Assembly: GCF_025725665.1 (NCBI RefSeq) | Contig: NZ_CP107009.1 | Span: forward strand, 4,625,246 to 4,689,245 | Source of the DNA: Halomonas sp. LR3S48 | Lineage (GTDB): Bacteria > Pseudomonadota > Gammaproteobacteria > Pseudomonadales > Halomonadaceae | Direction: 5' to 3' | Length of the DNA: 64,000 bases | Part shown: positions 25,416-41,441 of the stretch, in pieces | Numbering within the stretch: the first letter of the stretch is position 1 | How the letters are laid out: the number at the start of each line of letters is the position of its first letter | Position numbers and translations under genes: made by a program | The notes under the pieces: generated by a model | The model's database searches: none | Told to the model about the DNA's origin: nothing | The model's input: the letters and a program-made list of their open reading frames with translations, nothing else

Positions 25416-26789
25416 TCAAAGTCCGGTCAGTACCGCGGTGGCGATGGAGAAGTAGATCAGCACCCCGCAGGCGTCGATCACCGTGGTCACCAGCGGCGCC
25501 GAGGCGGTCGCCGGGTCCCAGCCGACGCGGTTGAGCACGAACGGCAGGCACATGCCCAGCAGGCTGCCGAACAGCACGATGGTGACCATGCTGGCGGCAA
25601 CTATCATGGCCACGGCCTCGCCGCCGCGCATCACGCCGATGGGCGCCACTGCCAGCGCCATGGTCAGCCCCAGGGAGCCGGCCACCAGCAGCTCGCGGCC
25701 GAGCAGCTTGCCCCAGTCCTTGACGCCGACGTCGCCGGTGGCCATACCGCGGACCGTGAGCGTGGCGGCCTGAGCGCCGGCGTTGCCGCCGCTGCCGATC
25801 AGCAGCGGCAGGAAGAACACCAGCGCCACCTGGGCCGCAATGGTGTCCTCGAAGTAGGCGATGCCGGCACCGGAGAAGAGGTTGGCGAACACCAGCAGTA
25901 CCAGCCAGGTCACGCGCTTGCGGTAGAGGCTCCAGAGCGGCACCCGGCTGACGCCATCTTCGAGCTGGCCGATGGACATCCCCTTGTGGAAATCCTCGGT
26001 GGCCTCCTCCTCGGCCACGTCCATGGCATCGTCGTGGGTGACGATGCCGACCAGACGCTCGTCGTGGTCGATGACCGGCACGGCCAGCATGTCATAACGG
26101 GCCACCAGGCGAGCGACCTCCTCCTGCGCCTCGTCCACCGACACGCTGATCACGTCCTTGATCATCAGATCATCGACCTGTGCGCCTGGGCGGGCCACCA
26201 TCAGCTGGCGCAGCGACAGCGTACCGGCCAGCTTGCCTTCCGGATCGATGATGTAAAGCTGGTAGACCGTCTCTGCGTCGGGTGCGGTCTGCCGTACCCG
26301 CATCATCGCCTGGGAGACGGTCATACCGCTGGGGATGGCGACGTAATCCGAAGTCATGATCGCCCCGGCAGTGCCCTCCTCATAACTGGCCAGGCGCTTG
26401 AGATCCTCGCGCTCCTGGCGTGCCATTCGCCTCAGCAGCACTTCCTGACGATCCTCACCGAGCAGGTTGAACAGGTCGGCCCGTTCGTCCGAGCCCATCT
26501 CTTCCAGCACCGAGAGCAGCAGTTCGTCGGACATGGCTTCGGCAACGTCGACCTGGACCTCACCCGCAAGGTAACCCAGGACGTTGGCGCGGCGTTCCAG
26601 CGGCAGGCAGTCGAGTAGTTTGAGGACGGTGGGGAGATCGTCGTCCTCCTCGGCCATCTCCTCGAGTATCTCGGAGAGATCCGCGGCACGCAGTTCCGGC
26701 AGCCATTGGTCGAGGCGTTCGCGATCATCCTGCTCGACGGCGAGGATCAGGGTTTCCTTGTGTTCCTGCAGCTGTTCGCTCAACGACAT
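25416..26789 (-). CDS. mgtE: Magnesium transporter MgtE
   Basis: 457 residues from ATG 26789 with CAGGAG upstream. Order of parts: N-terminal helical domain (about 15-130, with LLDCLPLERRANVLGYL), two CBS domains (about 135-255, including MTSDYVAIPSGMTVSQAM and LAVPVIDHDERLVGIVTHDDAMD), a connecting helix, and five membrane segments with the pore motif PLLIGSGGNAGAQAATL. The cytoplasmic domains sense Mg2+ and gate the channel. Convergent with the CDF gene, 31 bases apart. Confidence 0.96.
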   Translation of the reverse strand: MSLSEQLQEHKETLILAVEQDDRERLDQWLPELRAADLSEILEEMAEEDDDLPTVLKLLDCLPLERRANVLGYLAGEVQVDVAEAMSDELLLSVLEEMGSDERADLFNLLGEDRQEVLLRRMARQEREDLKRLASYEEGTAGAIMTSDYVAIPSGMTVSQAMMRVRQTAPDAETVYQLYIIDPEGKLAGTLSLRQLMVARPGAQVDDLMIKDVISVSVDEAQEEVARLVARYDMLAVPVIDHDERLVGIVTHDDAMDVAEEEATEDFHKGMSIGQLEDGVSRVPLWSLYRKRVTWLVLLVFANLFSGAGIAYFEDTIAAQVALVFFLPLLIGSGGNAGAQAATLTVRGMATGDVGVKDWGKLLGRELLVAGSLGLTMALAVAPIGVMRGGEAVAMIVAASMVTIVLFGSLLGMCLPFVLNRVGWDPATASAPLVTTVIDACGVLIYFSIATAVLTGL

Positions 26790-26888
26790 GGCGTTCTCCT
26801 GGGGCCACGCAGAGGGAAGAGTCATCACGGCATGGCGGCATGAGTATGGGCTGGGACTCTCCCGATACCAGTTCGCTCATGATAACAG

Positions 26889-26926
26889 AGACGAAAACGC
26901 CCCCCGAACAGTGTTCGGGGGGCGTT
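26889..26926 (-). terminator. Terminator of the ATP synthase operon
   Basis: A perfect 14-bp GC-rich stem (26896-26909 with 26913-26926, loop of 3) lies just after the atpC stop codon and is followed on the minus strand by TTTTCGT. It closes the nine-gene atp transcription unit. Confidence 0.88.
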
Positions 26927-26946
26927 TCGTGGCATACAGGCTGGAT

Positions 26947-27375
26947 TCAGCCCTTGCCACCCTTCTTGCGCAATTGCTGGATCGTGCGCAGCTGGGCCAC
27001 GGCTTCCGCGAGTTCGGCGGCAGCGCGGGTGTAGTCCATCTCCGCCGACTTCTCGTTGAAGGCACGCAGCGCATGCTGGCGGGCCTCCTCGGCAGCAGCC
27101 TCGTCGAGATCACTTGCCCGCGCGGCCGAATCGGCCAGCACGGTCACCACGTCCGGCTGCACTTCGAGGAAGCCGCCTGACACGTAGTAGTTCTCTTCCT
27201 GCCCGCCATCGTGGATGACACGAACGGGGCCTGGCTGCAGCTCGGTCAGCAGCGGGGCGTGCCCGGGCAGGATGCCCAGGTCGCCCATGATGCCCGAAGC
27301 CACGATCTGCTCGACCTCACCGGAGAAGATCGAGGCCTCGGCGCTGACGATGTTGCATGTGAAGCTTTTCGCCAT
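26947..27375 (-). CDS. atpC: ATP synthase epsilon subunit AtpC
   Basis: 142 residues. N-terminal beta-sandwich ([60 protein letters not shown]) and C-terminal helical hairpin. It is part of the central stalk and inhibits ATP hydrolysis. Last gene of the operon, 24 bases after atpD and directly followed by the terminator hairpin. Confidence 0.97.
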   Translation of the reverse strand: MAKSFTCNIVSAEASIFSGEVEQIVASGIMGDLGILPGHAPLLTELQPGPVRVIHDGGQEENYYVSGGFLEVQPDVVTVLADSAARASDLDEAAAEEARQHALRAFNEKSAEMDYTRAAAELAEAVAQLRTIQQLRKKGGKG

Positions 27376-27399
27376 AGCGAAGTCCCCCAGTGGACGGGA

Positions 27400-29729
<2,330 letters not shown>

Positions 29730-29797
29730 AGCGATCTACCTCGTTCGTGGCCCTCAGAAGATGTCCATGGCCCGCCCTGACGGGCGGGCCGGCGGAT

Positions 29798-31342
29798 TTA
29801 CCAGCTCTGAGTGGCCTTGAACTGCTCGAGACCCTGCTTCAGCCCTTGCTGGATCTCGTCGCTGTAGTCGCCGGTCTGGTTGATCTTGTCGAGCAGCTCG
29901 GCGTGCTCGGACCTCATGTAGTCGTGCAGGGCACGCTCGAAGTCCAGCACCTTGCTGACATCGACGTCATCCAGGAAGCCTTCGTTGGCGGCGTACAGCG
30001 TCACGCCCATCTCGGCCACCGACAGCGGCGAATACTGCTTCTGCTTCATCAGCTCGGTGACGCGCTGACCGTGCTCCAGCTGCTTGCGGGTGGCTTCGTC
30101 CAGGTCGGAAGCGAACTGGGAGAAGGCCGCCAGCTCGCGGTACTGGGCGAGAGCCAGACGCACACCGCCGCCGAGCTTCTTGATGATCTTGGTCTGGGCC
30201 GCACCACCCACGCGGGATACCGACAGACCGGCGTTGATGGCCGGACGGACACCCGCATTGAACAGGTCGGTCTCGAGGAAGATCTGGCCGTCGGTGATCG
30301 AGATCACGTTGGTCGGAACGAACGCCGAAACGTCGCCGCCCTGGGTCTCGATGATCGGCAGCGCAGTCAGCGAGCCGGTCTTGCCGGTCACTTCACCGTT
30401 GGTGAACTTCTCGACGTAATCGACGTTGACGCGAGCGGCACGCTCGAGCAGACGCGAGTGGAGATAGAAGACGTCACCCGGGTAGGCTTCGCGGCCCGGC
30501 GGACGACGCAGCAGCAAGGACACCTGACGGTAGGCCCAGGCCTGCTTGGTCAGGTCGTCATAGACGATCAGGGCGTCCTGGCCGCGGTCACGGAAGTACT
30601 CGCCCATGGTGCAACCGGCGTAGGGTGCCAGGAACTGCATCGGGGCCGGGTCGGCGGCGCCGGCGGCGACCACGATGGTGTGCTCCATGGCACCGTGCTC
30701 TTCGAGCTTGCGCACCACGTTGGCAATGGTCGACTGCTTCTGACCGATGGCCACGTAGATACAGGTGACGCCCTTGCCCTTCTGGTTGATGATGGCATCG
30801 ACGGCGATGGCGGACTTACCGATCTGGCGGTCGCCGATGATCAGCTCACGCTGACCGCGGCCGATCGGCACCATGGCGTCGATCGACTTGAGACCGGTCT
30901 GGATCGGCTGGTCCACCGACTGACGGGTGATGACGCCCGGGGCGACCTTTTCCACCGCGTCGGTCAACTTGGCGTCGATGTCACCCTTGCCGTCGATGGG
31001 GTTGCCCAGCGGGTCGACCACGCGGCCGATCAGCTCGGGACCCACCGGCACCTCGAGGATACGACCGGTACAGCTGGCGGTCATGCCCTCTTCGAGCTGC
31101 AGGTAGTCGCCCAACACCACGGCGCCCACGGAGTCGCGCTCGAGGTTGAGCACCATGCCGTAGATGCTGCCGGGAAATTCGATCATTTCACCGAACATCG
31201 CGTCCTCGAGGCCGTGAATACGCACGATGCCGTCGGAGACACTGACGATGGTGCCCTGATTGCGGGCTTCGGATGCGACATCCAGCTTTTCGATACGCTG
31301 TTTGATGATGTCGCTGATCTCGGAAGGATTCAGTTGCTGCAT
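29798..31342 (-). CDS. atpA: ATP synthase alpha subunit AtpA
   Basis: 514 residues (E. coli 513). Nucleotide-binding site with Walker A GDRQIGKS, the [13 protein letters not shown] region, the [33 protein letters not shown] motif around the family signature, and [19 protein letters not shown]-terminus [18 protein letters not shown] is standard. Non-catalytic partner of beta in F1. It begins 16 bases after atpH. Confidence 0.98.
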   Translation of the reverse strand: MQQLNPSEISDIIKQRIEKLDVASEARNQGTIVSVSDGIVRIHGLEDAMFGEMIEFPGSIYGMVLNLERDSVGAVVLGDYLQLEEGMTASCTGRILEVPVGPELIGRVVDPLGNPIDGKGDIDAKLTDAVEKVAPGVITRQSVDQPIQTGLKSIDAMVPIGRGQRELIIGDRQIGKSAIAVDAIINQKGKGVTCIYVAIGQKQSTIANVVRKLEEHGAMEHTIVVAAGAADPAPMQFLAPYAGCTMGEYFRDRGQDALIVYDDLTKQAWAYRQVSLLLRRPPGREAYPGDVFYLHSRLLERAARVNVDYVEKFTNGEVTGKTGSLTALPIIETQGGDVSAFVPTNVISITDGQIFLETDLFNAGVRPAINAGLSVSRVGGAAQTKIIKKLGGGVRLALAQYRELAAFSQFASDLDEATRKQLEHGQRVTELMKQKQYSPLSVAEMGVTLYAANEGFLDDVDVSKVLDFERALHDYMRSEHAELLDKINQTGDYSDEIQQGLKQGLEQFKATQSW

Positions 31343-31358
31343 GCCATGTCCCTCAGAC

Positions 31359-31895
31359 TCAAGCGGTAAGAGCTTCGGAGAGGCGGTTCAATCGACCGCG
31401 CACCGATCCGTCGATGACGGTATCGCCGGCGTGCAGGACGACGCCTCCGATAAGCTTCGGATCCACCTGAGTGGTAATGGAGATTTCGCGATTCAGCCGC
31501 TTCTTGAGCGCGCCGGCGAGCTTGTTCTGCTGCGTGTCATCGAGCGCATAGGCCGAGACGACGGTGACCTCGATGCGCTGGTCATGCTCGGCGCGCAGAT
31601 ATGCGAACCGCTCGGCGATCGCGGGAAGCGCCGTCAACCGGCCCTTTTCGCCCAGCATGTCGAGGAAGGCCTTTGCCGAGTCGTCGAGCTTGACCTCGGT
31701 CAGCTCGATGAGCATGGCCACCTTGCGCTCGGGCGAGAAGCGCGGGCTGGACAGTAGCTTCTGCACGTCGCGTACGGCGACGGCCTGGCCCAGCTTGTCG
31801 AGCCATTCGGACCAGCCGTCCAGCGCCTGTTTATCGCGTGCGTGTTCGAATGCCGCTCTAGCGTAGGGTCGCGCGACGGTAGAGAGTTCCGCCAT
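31359..31895 (-). CDS. atpH: ATP synthase delta subunit AtpH
   Basis: 178 residues, with the N-terminal helical bundle ([15 protein letters not shown]) and the family C-terminal signature region [25 protein letters not shown] (here [29 protein letters not shown]). It links F1 to the peripheral stalk made by AtpF. It lies 11 bases after atpF and 16 before atpA. Confidence 0.96.
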   Translation of the reverse strand: MAELSTVARPYARAAFEHARDKQALDGWSEWLDKLGQAVAVRDVQKLLSSPRFSPERKVAMLIELTEVKLDDSAKAFLDMLGEKGRLTALPAIAERFAYLRAEHDQRIEVTVVSAYALDDTQQNKLAGALKKRLNREISITTQVDPKLIGGVVLHAGDTVIDGSVRGRLNRLSEALTA

Positions 31896-31906
31896 GGATC
31901 ACCTCC

Positions 31907-32377
31907 TCACAGTTCGGCAGCAAGCTTGTCGAGCAGCTTGCGATGCGCCTTCTCGTCGACGGAGGCTTCCAGGACGCGCTCGGCACCGACCACGGCGAGA
32001 CTGGAGACCTGAGCCCGCAGCTCGTCCTTGGCACGCTGGATTTCCTGATCGATCTCGGCACGCGCGCTGGCGATCAGGCGCTCACCTTCGGCACGAGCCT
32101 GCACGCGGGCCTCCTCGACCATCTGCGCCGAGCGCTTGTTGGCCTGCTCGAGAATCTGCGAAGCCTGCTCCTTGCTCTCACGCAGCGTCTGGGACGCCTG
32201 CTCCTGAGCAAGCTCGAGGTCACGGGACGCCCGGCTGGCCGCATCGAGACCTTCGGCGATCCTCTTCTGGCGCTCGTGAAGCGCGGTGCTGATCGGCGGC
32301 CACACATACTTGATACAGAACCAGACAAAAATCGCGAAGGCGATCGTTTGTCCGATAAGCGTCATGTTGATATTCAC
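31907..32377 (-). CDS. atpF: ATP synthase b subunit AtpF
   Basis: 156 residues, the same length as E. coli AtpF. One N-terminal membrane helix ([24 protein letters not shown]) and a long charged coiled coil that dimerises into the peripheral stalk. It follows atpE by 73 bases, a gap often seen in gammaproteobacterial atp operons. Confidence 0.97.
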   Translation of the reverse strand: MNINMTLIGQTIAFAIFVWFCIKYVWPPISTALHERQKRIAEGLDAASRASRDLELAQEQASQTLRESKEQASQILEQANKRSAQMVEEARVQARAEGERLIASARAEIDQEIQRAKDELRAQVSSLAVVGAERVLEASVDEKAHRKLLDKLAAEL

Positions 32378-32450
32378 GGGTATGTACCTCTGACAGGTTC
32401 GTGGCGACCGGAAACGAGCAAACCGAGCGCTTCAGCGCTCGGCAGCGTCG

Positions 32451-32687
<237 letters not shown>

Positions 32688-32744
32688 CTAGTTTTCAAGT
32701 TGACTTTCAAGGGTTTAGGGTTAGAGAACTGCAAGTTGCTCGTT

Positions 32745-33987
<1,243 letters not shown>

Positions 33988-34067
33988 CTGTCGACAGTCC
34001 AGCGCCACCTGAACGGTGGCATGAGGGCCATCTGAACCTGGCGTGTCGTCCAGGCAAACAACGGCGG

Positions 34068-34096
34068 ATTATAGGGAAGCCCCTTGGCCTGTTCAA
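34068..34096 (-). promoter_or_regulatory. Sigma-70 promoter of the atp operon
   Basis: Read on the minus strand: -35 TTGAAC (34096-34091), a 17-base spacer, and -10 TATAAT (34073-34068), about 80 bases before the atpI start. It is the best promoter match seen in the window. The leader contains a small GCCACC/GGTGGC hairpin near 34003-34019. Confidence 0.85.
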
Positions 34097-34173
34097 CCAG
34101 ACTGCGCGCTTTTCGCCCGCGAATGGTGCAGGTTTGCGACCAAAGAAGCAATGATTGTCGACACCGCTCGGCG

Positions 34174-35094
34174 TCAGCGAATGTGCTCGAGAATACCGTC
34201 GAGCTCGTCCAGGCTGGAGTAGCGTATCGTCAGCCTGCCCTTGCCGCCACGACCGTGCTGGATCCTCACCGAGGCGCCCAGGAGTTCGCCAAGCTTGGTC
34301 TCCAGGCGCGCAACGTCGGGACTGCCGGGTGTACTCTCGGTCTTTTTCACCTCGCCCTGGGCCAGGCGTTTCACCAGCGCCTCGGTATCGCGCACGGTGA
34401 GGTCCTTGTTGACCACCTCATGGGCCGCGCGACGCTGCTTGGCCCCGGAGAGGGCGAGCAGGGCGCGGGCATGTCCCATGTCCAGGTCGCCGCGTTCGAG
34501 CAGGGTCTGCACCTCGGGATCGAGCGCCAGCAGGCGCAGCAGGTTGGCGACCTGGGCGCGTGACTTGCCCACGGCATCGGCGACTTGCTGCTGGGTGAGT
34601 TCGAACTCCTCGAGCAGGCGCTTGAGCGCCATCGCCTCTTCGACCGGGTTGAGGTTCTCGCGCTGGATGTTCTCGATCAGCGCCAGCGCCAGGGCGACCT
34701 CGTCGGTGACCTCGCGAATCACCGCCGGGATGGTGTCGAGCTCGGCCAACTGGGCGGCGCGCCAGCGACGCTCGCCGGCAATGATCTCGTAGCGGGCCTC
34801 GCCGATGGGACGCACCACGATGGGCTGCATCACACCTTGGGCACGGATCGAATCGGCGAGCTCCTCCAGCGCCTCGGGCTGGATGTCTCGGCGCGGCTGG
34901 TACTTGCCGCGGCAGAGCTGGCCCAACGGCAGGCGCTCGAGTCGCTCCTCGGCGGCGGCATGGGGGGCTTCGGCCGGCTCGCTCGTCTCGCCGAGCCGGG
35001 CATCCACCTCGGGCAGTTCGAGATTCTCGCGGCGACGGGCGCCAGCACCGATCAGGGCATCCAGGCCTCGGCCCAGGGCGCGTTTACGCGTCAT
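34174..35094 (-). CDS. parB: Chromosome partitioning protein ParB
   Basis: 306 residues from ATG 35094 (MTRKRALGRGLDALIG), with GAGGGA at proper distance. The N-terminal ParB/Srx CTPase domain has LCRGKYQPRRDIQPEALEELADSI and EIIAGERRWRAAQLA; the helix-turn-helix KOR-type region covers LTQQQVADAVGKSRAQVANLLRLLAL; the C-terminal dimerisation domain ends LTIRYSSLDELDGILEHIR. It binds parS sites and spreads, forming the segrosome with ParA. No parS site was recognised close by. It follows parA by 53 bases. Confidence 0.97.
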   Translation of the reverse strand: MTRKRALGRGLDALIGAGARRRENLELPEVDARLGETSEPAEAPHAAAEERLERLPLGQLCRGKYQPRRDIQPEALEELADSIRAQGVMQPIVVRPIGEARYEIIAGERRWRAAQLAELDTIPAVIREVTDEVALALALIENIQRENLNPVEEAMALKRLLEEFELTQQQVADAVGKSRAQVANLLRLLALDPEVQTLLERGDLDMGHARALLALSGAKQRRAAHEVVNKDLTVRDTEALVKRLAQGEVKKTESTPGSPDVARLETKLGELLGASVRIQHGRGGKGRLTIRYSSLDELDGILEHIR

Positions 35095-35147
35095 CAGCAT
35101 TCCCTCATCACGAAAATCGATCACGACAGGCGGTTGCGCCTGCCACG

Positions 35148-35918
35148 CTACAGCGACAGGCGACGAATCAGTTCCTTGGCCAGCACCCGGTGGGCCTGGC
35201 TGCCACGCGAGAAGCGCGCATACTTGGTCACCGGAAGGCCGTGGCTCGGCGCCTCGGCGACCCGCACGTTGCGCGGTATCGTGGTCTTGAGCAGCGCCTC
35301 GCCGAAATAGTCGCGCAGCTGCTTGGATATGTCCCGGGTCAGACTGTTGCGGCTATCGAACATGGTGCGCAGGATGCCATAGATTGCCAGGTTCGGGTTC
35401 ACGCTGTCCTTGATCTGCTCAACGGTGTCGAGTAGCGCCGAGAGCCCCTCCAGGGCGTAGAACTCGCACTGCAGCGGGATCAGCACGCCGTTGGCAGCGG
35501 TCAGGGCATTGACGGTGAGCATGTTGAGCGAGGGCGGACAGTCGATCAGCACCACGTCGTACTCGCCGGCGACGCTTCCCAGGGCCTCGGTCAGGCTGCG
35601 CTCGCGACCTTCGGCCCGGTCCAGCAGCTCCACCTCGGCGGCGGTGAGGTCGCCGTTGCCAGGCAGCAACGAATAGCCGGCGGCGGGACAGTCGAGCATC
35701 ACCTCGGGAGCGCTCTTCTCACCCAGCAGCAAGTCGAGCACGCTGCCATCGAGCGCATGCTTGTCGATGCCGCTGCCCATGGTGGCATGACCCTGGGGGT
35801 CGAGATCGACCAGCAGTACGCGGCGATCCAGGGCGGCGAGGCTAGCGGCCAGGTTGACGGCGGTAGTGGTCTTGCCCACGCCGCCCTTCTGGTTGGTCAA
35901 GGCGATGATTTGGGTCAC
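35148..35918 (-). CDS. parA: Chromosome partitioning ATPase ParA (Soj)
   Basis: 256 residues. Deviant Walker A KGGVGKTT (residues 11-18) with the signature lysine, the VDLDPQGHATMGSG motif, Walker B DVVLIDCPPSLN and the C-terminal Soj-like VAEAPSHGLPVTKYARFSRGSQAH. It forms ATP-dependent dimers on DNA and moves ParB-bound origins. It stands between rsmG and parB in the classic gid-par order next to oriC. Confidence 0.98.
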   Translation of the reverse strand: MTQIIALTNQKGGVGKTTTAVNLAASLAALDRRVLLVDLDPQGHATMGSGIDKHALDGSVLDLLLGEKSAPEVMLDCPAAGYSLLPGNGDLTAAEVELLDRAEGRERSLTEALGSVAGEYDVVLIDCPPSLNMLTVNALTAANGVLIPLQCEFYALEGLSALLDTVEQIKDSVNPNLAIYGILRTMFDSRNSLTRDISKQLRDYFGEALLKTTIPRNVRVAEAPSHGLPVTKYARFSRGSQAHRVLAKELIRRLSL

Positions 35919-35946
35919 GGGCGACTTCCTTGCGTCGAAGGCACGC

Positions 35947-36608
35947 TCACAGGCGGCCTGGGTTGGAATCGGTTCGCTCGACGATCAACAGCTGACGCTC
36001 CCCCGCGGTGAACGGCACGGCGAGCACATGGCGCTCGCGTATGGTCAGCCCGGCATCCAGGTCGGCCATCTCTTCGTCGGCGGCCGGCCCCTTCATGGCC
36101 AGCCAGTGCCCGCCTTCCGCCAGCAGATGCTCGGTCAACTGCACGAAATCGGCCAGACTGGCGAAGGCCCGCGAAATCACCTGTACATAGCCGCCCGCCG
36201 GTGGCTCGAAGGCCTCGACCCGGGCCTGCACGGGCGTGGCGTTGCCGAGCCCTAGCTCCATTACCGCATGACGCTGGAAGCGGACTTTCTTGCCGTTGCT
36301 ATCGAGCAGCGTGACCGCCAAGCGCGGCTGCAGGATCGCCAGCACCAGCCCCGGCAGCCCCGGCCCGGCCCCCACGTCGAGCAGCGGTTCCTCGCCGACG
36401 AAAGGCAAGACCGCCGCGCTGTCGAGCAGGTGCCTGGCCACCATTTCTTCCGGTGAGCGTATCGCGGTGAGGTTATAGGCGCGGTTCCACTTGTGCAACA
36501 GCTCGACCAGACGCAGCAGCCGCTCGCGTTGTTCTCCATCGATGCCGATGCCCAGTGAAGCCAACCCTTCGTCGAGACGCGATTCCACCTGAGGCGTGAT
36601 GGCGTCGC

Positions 36609-36612
<4 letters not shown>
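35947..36612 (-). CDS. rsmG: 16S rRNA (guanine527-N7)-methyltransferase RsmG
   Basis: 221 residues. The SAM-binding motif [17 protein letters not shown] (about 78-94) and [20 protein letters not shown] are typical of GidB. It methylates G527 of 16S rRNA; loss gives low-level streptomycin resistance. Its ATG overlaps the mnmG stop codon by 4 bases (36609-36612), indicating coupled translation. Confidence 0.97.
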
Positions 36613-38504
<1,892 letters not shown>

Positions 38505-38985
38505 GGTGCACCTCGTTGCGCTTGCGCGCGGATTTCCAAAGGGGGCGAAAAACAGCCTGCCAGTATAAACCGCCTGTGGGTAACCGTCAGGGGTTTTCCA
38601 CACCGGGTTCGTCAGCCGGCCCTCCGTTCCACCAGACTAAACAAAACAGAATGATTAAAAGAGAGAAGTTCTGTAGTGGTTGTAACTACTAGTGTGGACA
38701 AAAACCGGGGATAACCTGAAATAGATTTTTTGGAACAAGAAGTTACGTTGTTGACTTCTACGCTTGGAAGAGGGTGACGAGCTGAGGGCGACCGGTGTCG
38801 AGCCTGTGGATGAAAGCCATCGTTTTCCACAACGTGAATGCTCCACCCCTTTTCCACCGCCGCCTACCGTACTTGTTACCGCGCCTGTGAACAACCGATC
38901 GCCATCGAGACGCATGCGCCAACCATGCGCTCCGAGAGCAATAAAGGAAGCATTATCGGAAAAACTTATCCACAGGCAAAAAAAA
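38505..38985. other. Candidate chromosomal replication origin oriC
   Basis: The only large non-coding gap in the gid-par neighbourhood contains a perfect DnaA box TTATCCACA at 38966-38974 and near boxes at 38575-38583 (TGTGGGTAA), 38594-38602 and 38823-38831 (TTTTCCACA), 38693-38701 (TGTGGACAA) and 38805-38813 (TGTGGATGA). AT-rich stretches at about 38637-38672 and 38717-38760 could be the unwinding element. Position next to mnmG, as in E. coli, supports the call. dnaA itself is not in the window but should follow rpmH to the right, where a second origin-like region is possible. Confidence 0.8.
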
Positions 38986-39006
38986 GCCCTGGCATGGCGC
39001 CAGGGC
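38978..39006 (-). terminator. Terminator of the amino-acid ABC transporter genes
   Basis: An 8-bp stem GCCCTGGC (38986-38993) with GCCAGGGC (38999-39006), followed on the minus strand by eight T residues (38985-38978). It lies 26 bases after the stop codon of the ATPase gene and shields the origin region from that transcript. Confidence 0.9.
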
Positions 39007-39031
39007 ATCGTAATGTCGTGCCCGGAAGGCT

Positions 39032-39805
39032 CTAGTGCTTGAGCACGCGAGAAAGAAAGCTCTGAGTTCGCTCGTGTCGTGGGGAGTCGAACAGGACATC
39101 TGGCGGCGCTTGTTCGACGATTTGCCCTTGATGGATGAAGATGACGCGGTCGGCGACTTCGCGGGCGAAGCCCATCTCGTGGGTGACGATGACCATGGTC
39201 ATGCCTTCGCGGGCGAGTTCGCGCATGGCGTCGAGCACTTCACCGATCATTTCCGGATCGAGTGCCGAAGTCGGCTCGTCGAACAGCATCAGGCGCGGCT
39301 CCATGGCAAGCGCCCGGGCCAGGGCGACGCGCTGTTGCTGCCCTCCGGAGAGCTGACTGGGGTACTTGTCGGCCTGGTCGGCGATGCCCACGCGTTCGAG
39401 CAGGCGCTCGGCGGTCTCGATCGCATCGGCGCGACTCCAGCCACGTACCTTCATCGGTGCCAGCGTGACGTTGTCGAGGACCTTGAGATGGGGGAAGAGG
39501 TTGAACTGCTGAAAGACCATGCCGACCTCGGTGCGGATCCTCTGCAGGGCCCGACTGCTCCTGCCGTTGGGCAGCAGTTCGTTGCCATCGACCTCGATAT
39601 GCCCCCGCTGGAACTCCTCGAGGCCGTTGATGCAGCGAATCAGGGTCGATTTGCCGGAGCCGCTGGCACCGATCACCACCACCACCTCGCCGGGTACGAT
39701 CTCCAGATCGATGTCCCTGAGCACGTGCAGCTCGCCGAAGTGCTTGTTGACCCTGTCCATGTGCACGATGGGTGCGACATCGGAGTGAGTATTGTCTTGG
39801 TTCAT
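39032..39805 (-). CDS. Polar amino-acid ABC transporter ATP-binding protein (GlnQ/AapP type)
   Basis: 257 residues. Walker [35 protein letters not shown], signature [19 protein letters not shown], Walker [16 protein letters not shown] and [21 protein letters not shown] define the GlnQ/HisP/ArtP subfamily. It energises the permease at 39816 with the binding protein at 40599. It is the last gene of the operon, before a strong terminator. Confidence 0.94.
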   Translation of the reverse strand: MNQDNTHSDVAPIVHMDRVNKHFGELHVLRDIDLEIVPGEVVVVIGASGSGKSTLIRCINGLEEFQRGHIEVDGNELLPNGRSSRALQRIRTEVGMVFQQFNLFPHLKVLDNVTLAPMKVRGWSRADAIETAERLLERVGIADQADKYPSQLSGGQQQRVALARALAMEPRLMLFDEPTSALDPEMIGEVLDAMRELAREGMTMVIVTHEMGFAREVADRVIFIHQGQIVEQAPPDVLFDSPRHERTQSFLSRVLKH

Positions 39806-39815
39806 GTCGCGCTCC

Positions 39816-40487
39816 TTATTGTCCGACCAGACCCTTGCGCTCGAGCAGGCGCAGTGCGAATGACAGGCTCAGGGTTATCGCCAGGTAGAGGAGGGCGACC
39901 ATTAGATAGACTTCCAGGGCATTGAAAGTGGTGGCGATATAGACCTGACCCTGGCGTACCAGCTCGCCGACGCCGATCACCGAGAATAGCGAAGTGTCCT
40001 TGATGCTGATGATGCCCTGGTTGCCGAGCGGCGGGATCATGCGGCGCAAGGCCTGAGGCCAGATGATGTAGCGGAACGACTGCACCCGAGACAGCCCCAG
40101 CGACAGGCTGGCCTCGCGCTGGCCGCGTTCGATGGACTGGACGCCGCCACGCACGATCTCCGAGATATACGCGCCGGAGTTCACGGCAATGGCGGCTATG
40201 CCGGCCACCAGGGCATTGATCGGGCCGCCAAGCAACTGGGGCAGGCCATAGAAGATGAACAGCACCTGAACCAGTACCGGGGTGCCGCGAAAGATCTCGA
40301 TATAGGCGATTGCCGGCACTCGCAGCCAGACGATGGGACTGATGCGCAGCAGGCCGAAGATAATGCCGATGATGAAACCTATGGCCAGCCCGCCGAAGGA
40401 GATCAGCAGGGTGTAGGGGATCCCCTTCAGCAGAAAGGGGATGGAGGCGAAGGCCGCCTCCCAGTCGAATTGGAAGGTGACGTCCAC
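39816..40487 (-). CDS. Polar amino-acid ABC transporter permease
   Basis: 223 residues with about five membrane segments and the HisM/GlnP features [23 protein letters not shown] near residues 80-100 and the EAA loop [40 protein letters not shown]. Only one permease gene is present, so it probably works as a homodimer. The start is 111 bases after the binding-protein gene and 10 bases before the ATPase gene. Confidence 0.93.
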   Translation of the reverse strand: MDVTFQFDWEAAFASIPFLLKGIPYTLLISFGGLAIGFIIGIIFGLLRISPIVWLRVPAIAYIEIFRGTPVLVQVLFIFYGLPQLLGGPINALVAGIAAIAVNSGAYISEIVRGGVQSIERGQREASLSLGLSRVQSFRYIIWPQALRRMIPPLGNQGIISIKDTSLFSVIGVGELVRQGQVYIATTFNALEVYLMVALLYLAITLSLSFALRLLERKGLVGQ

Positions 40488-40598
40488 TAGGGTTCTCCGG
40501 TCAGGACGCGTCTCTCACGTACCGAGAGATGCAGGCAGGTGACAACGCCGCGGGGCCGAGTCCTCGACCCGACCCCGCGTCAGGATCGCGCTGGGCAA

Positions 40599-41363
40599 TC
40601 ACTCGTCGCTGGTGCTGCCGAACCACTTCTCGTGGATCTCGTCGTAGGTGCCGTCCTCGCGCATCTCGGCCAGTGCCTCGTTGGCGGGTTCGACCCATTC
40701 GCTGCCCTTGACGAAGACGATGCCGTATTGCTGGCCCTCGTAGAGCGGGCCGACTACCTTGGCCCGGCCTTCACCGCGGGTCTGGGCGAAATAGCTGACG
40801 TTGGGGGCATCATAGAACACGGCGTCGGCGCTACCGCCGAGCAGGGCCATGTACATGTCGCTGCTGCCGGGGTAGGGGGTGATCTCGGCGCTGTCGCCGA
40901 GGTTCTCCTGCAGGAAGTCATAGCTGGTGGAGCCGACCTTGGTGGCAATGGTCTTGCCTTCGAGATCCTCGATCTCCTCGACGCCATCCTCATCGGCGCG
41001 TACCAGGATCTTCAGCCCGCTGTCGTAGTAGGGATCCGAGAAGTCGACGATCTGGGCGCGCTCCTCGGTGATGGTGATGCCGGCGATGGCGATATCCACA
41101 TTACCGGTCTGAACGGCGGGAATGATGCCGTTGAAGTCCATGGTGTTGAGTTCGTAATCGAACCCGGCCCGCTCGGCGACTGCGGCAATGATGTCCATGT
41201 CGAAACCGACCATTTCGCCGGTTTCCTGATCCATCATCTCGAAAGGGACGAAGCTCGGGTCGGTGACCACGTCTAGCGTTTCATTGGCGGCAACCAGACT
41301 GGACATCCCCAGCCCGCAGGCGATACCGGTAACCAGGGTGGCCGTCTTCACGTGTCGTTTCAT
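40599..41363 (-). CDS. Amino-acid ABC transporter periplasmic binding protein (GlnH-like)
   Basis: 254 residues from ATG 41363, whose GGGGAAACGT ribosome site contains the alternative upstream ATG at 41375. A signal peptide ([20 protein letters not shown]) is followed by the family 3 solute-binding pattern: [25 protein letters not shown] and [24 protein letters not shown]. The mature protein is strongly acidic, in keeping with a halophile. GlnH/HisJ-type binders take glutamine, glutamate, arginine or related polar amino acids; the exact ligand is not decidable. Confidence 0.92.
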   Translation of the reverse strand: MKRHVKTATLVTGIACGLGMSSLVAANETLDVVTDPSFVPFEMMDQETGEMVGFDMDIIAAVAERAGFDYELNTMDFNGIIPAVQTGNVDIAIAGITITEERAQIVDFSDPYYDSGLKILVRADEDGVEEIEDLEGKTIATKVGSTSYDFLQENLGDSAEITPYPGSSDMYMALLGGSADAVFYDAPNVSYFAQTRGEGRAKVVGPLYEGQQYGIVFVKGSEWVEPANEALAEMREDGTYDEIHEKWFGSTSDE

Positions 41364-41441
41364 ACGTTTCCCCATGGTGAATTGTTGTGAAATCCGCTTT
41401 TAAACCATGGCGAGTTCACGGGGAAGCGTCAAGTCAAGGGG

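Noticed and set aside
29747..31369. 540-codon plus-strand frame opposite atpA
   Set aside because: AtpA occupies the region; the antisense product has no known features.
34174..35918. parS site near parAB
   Set aside because: CACGTG-centred words seen in the window (for example near 63776) do not extend to the 16-base parS consensus; none is claimed. A computed search of the whole window would settle this.
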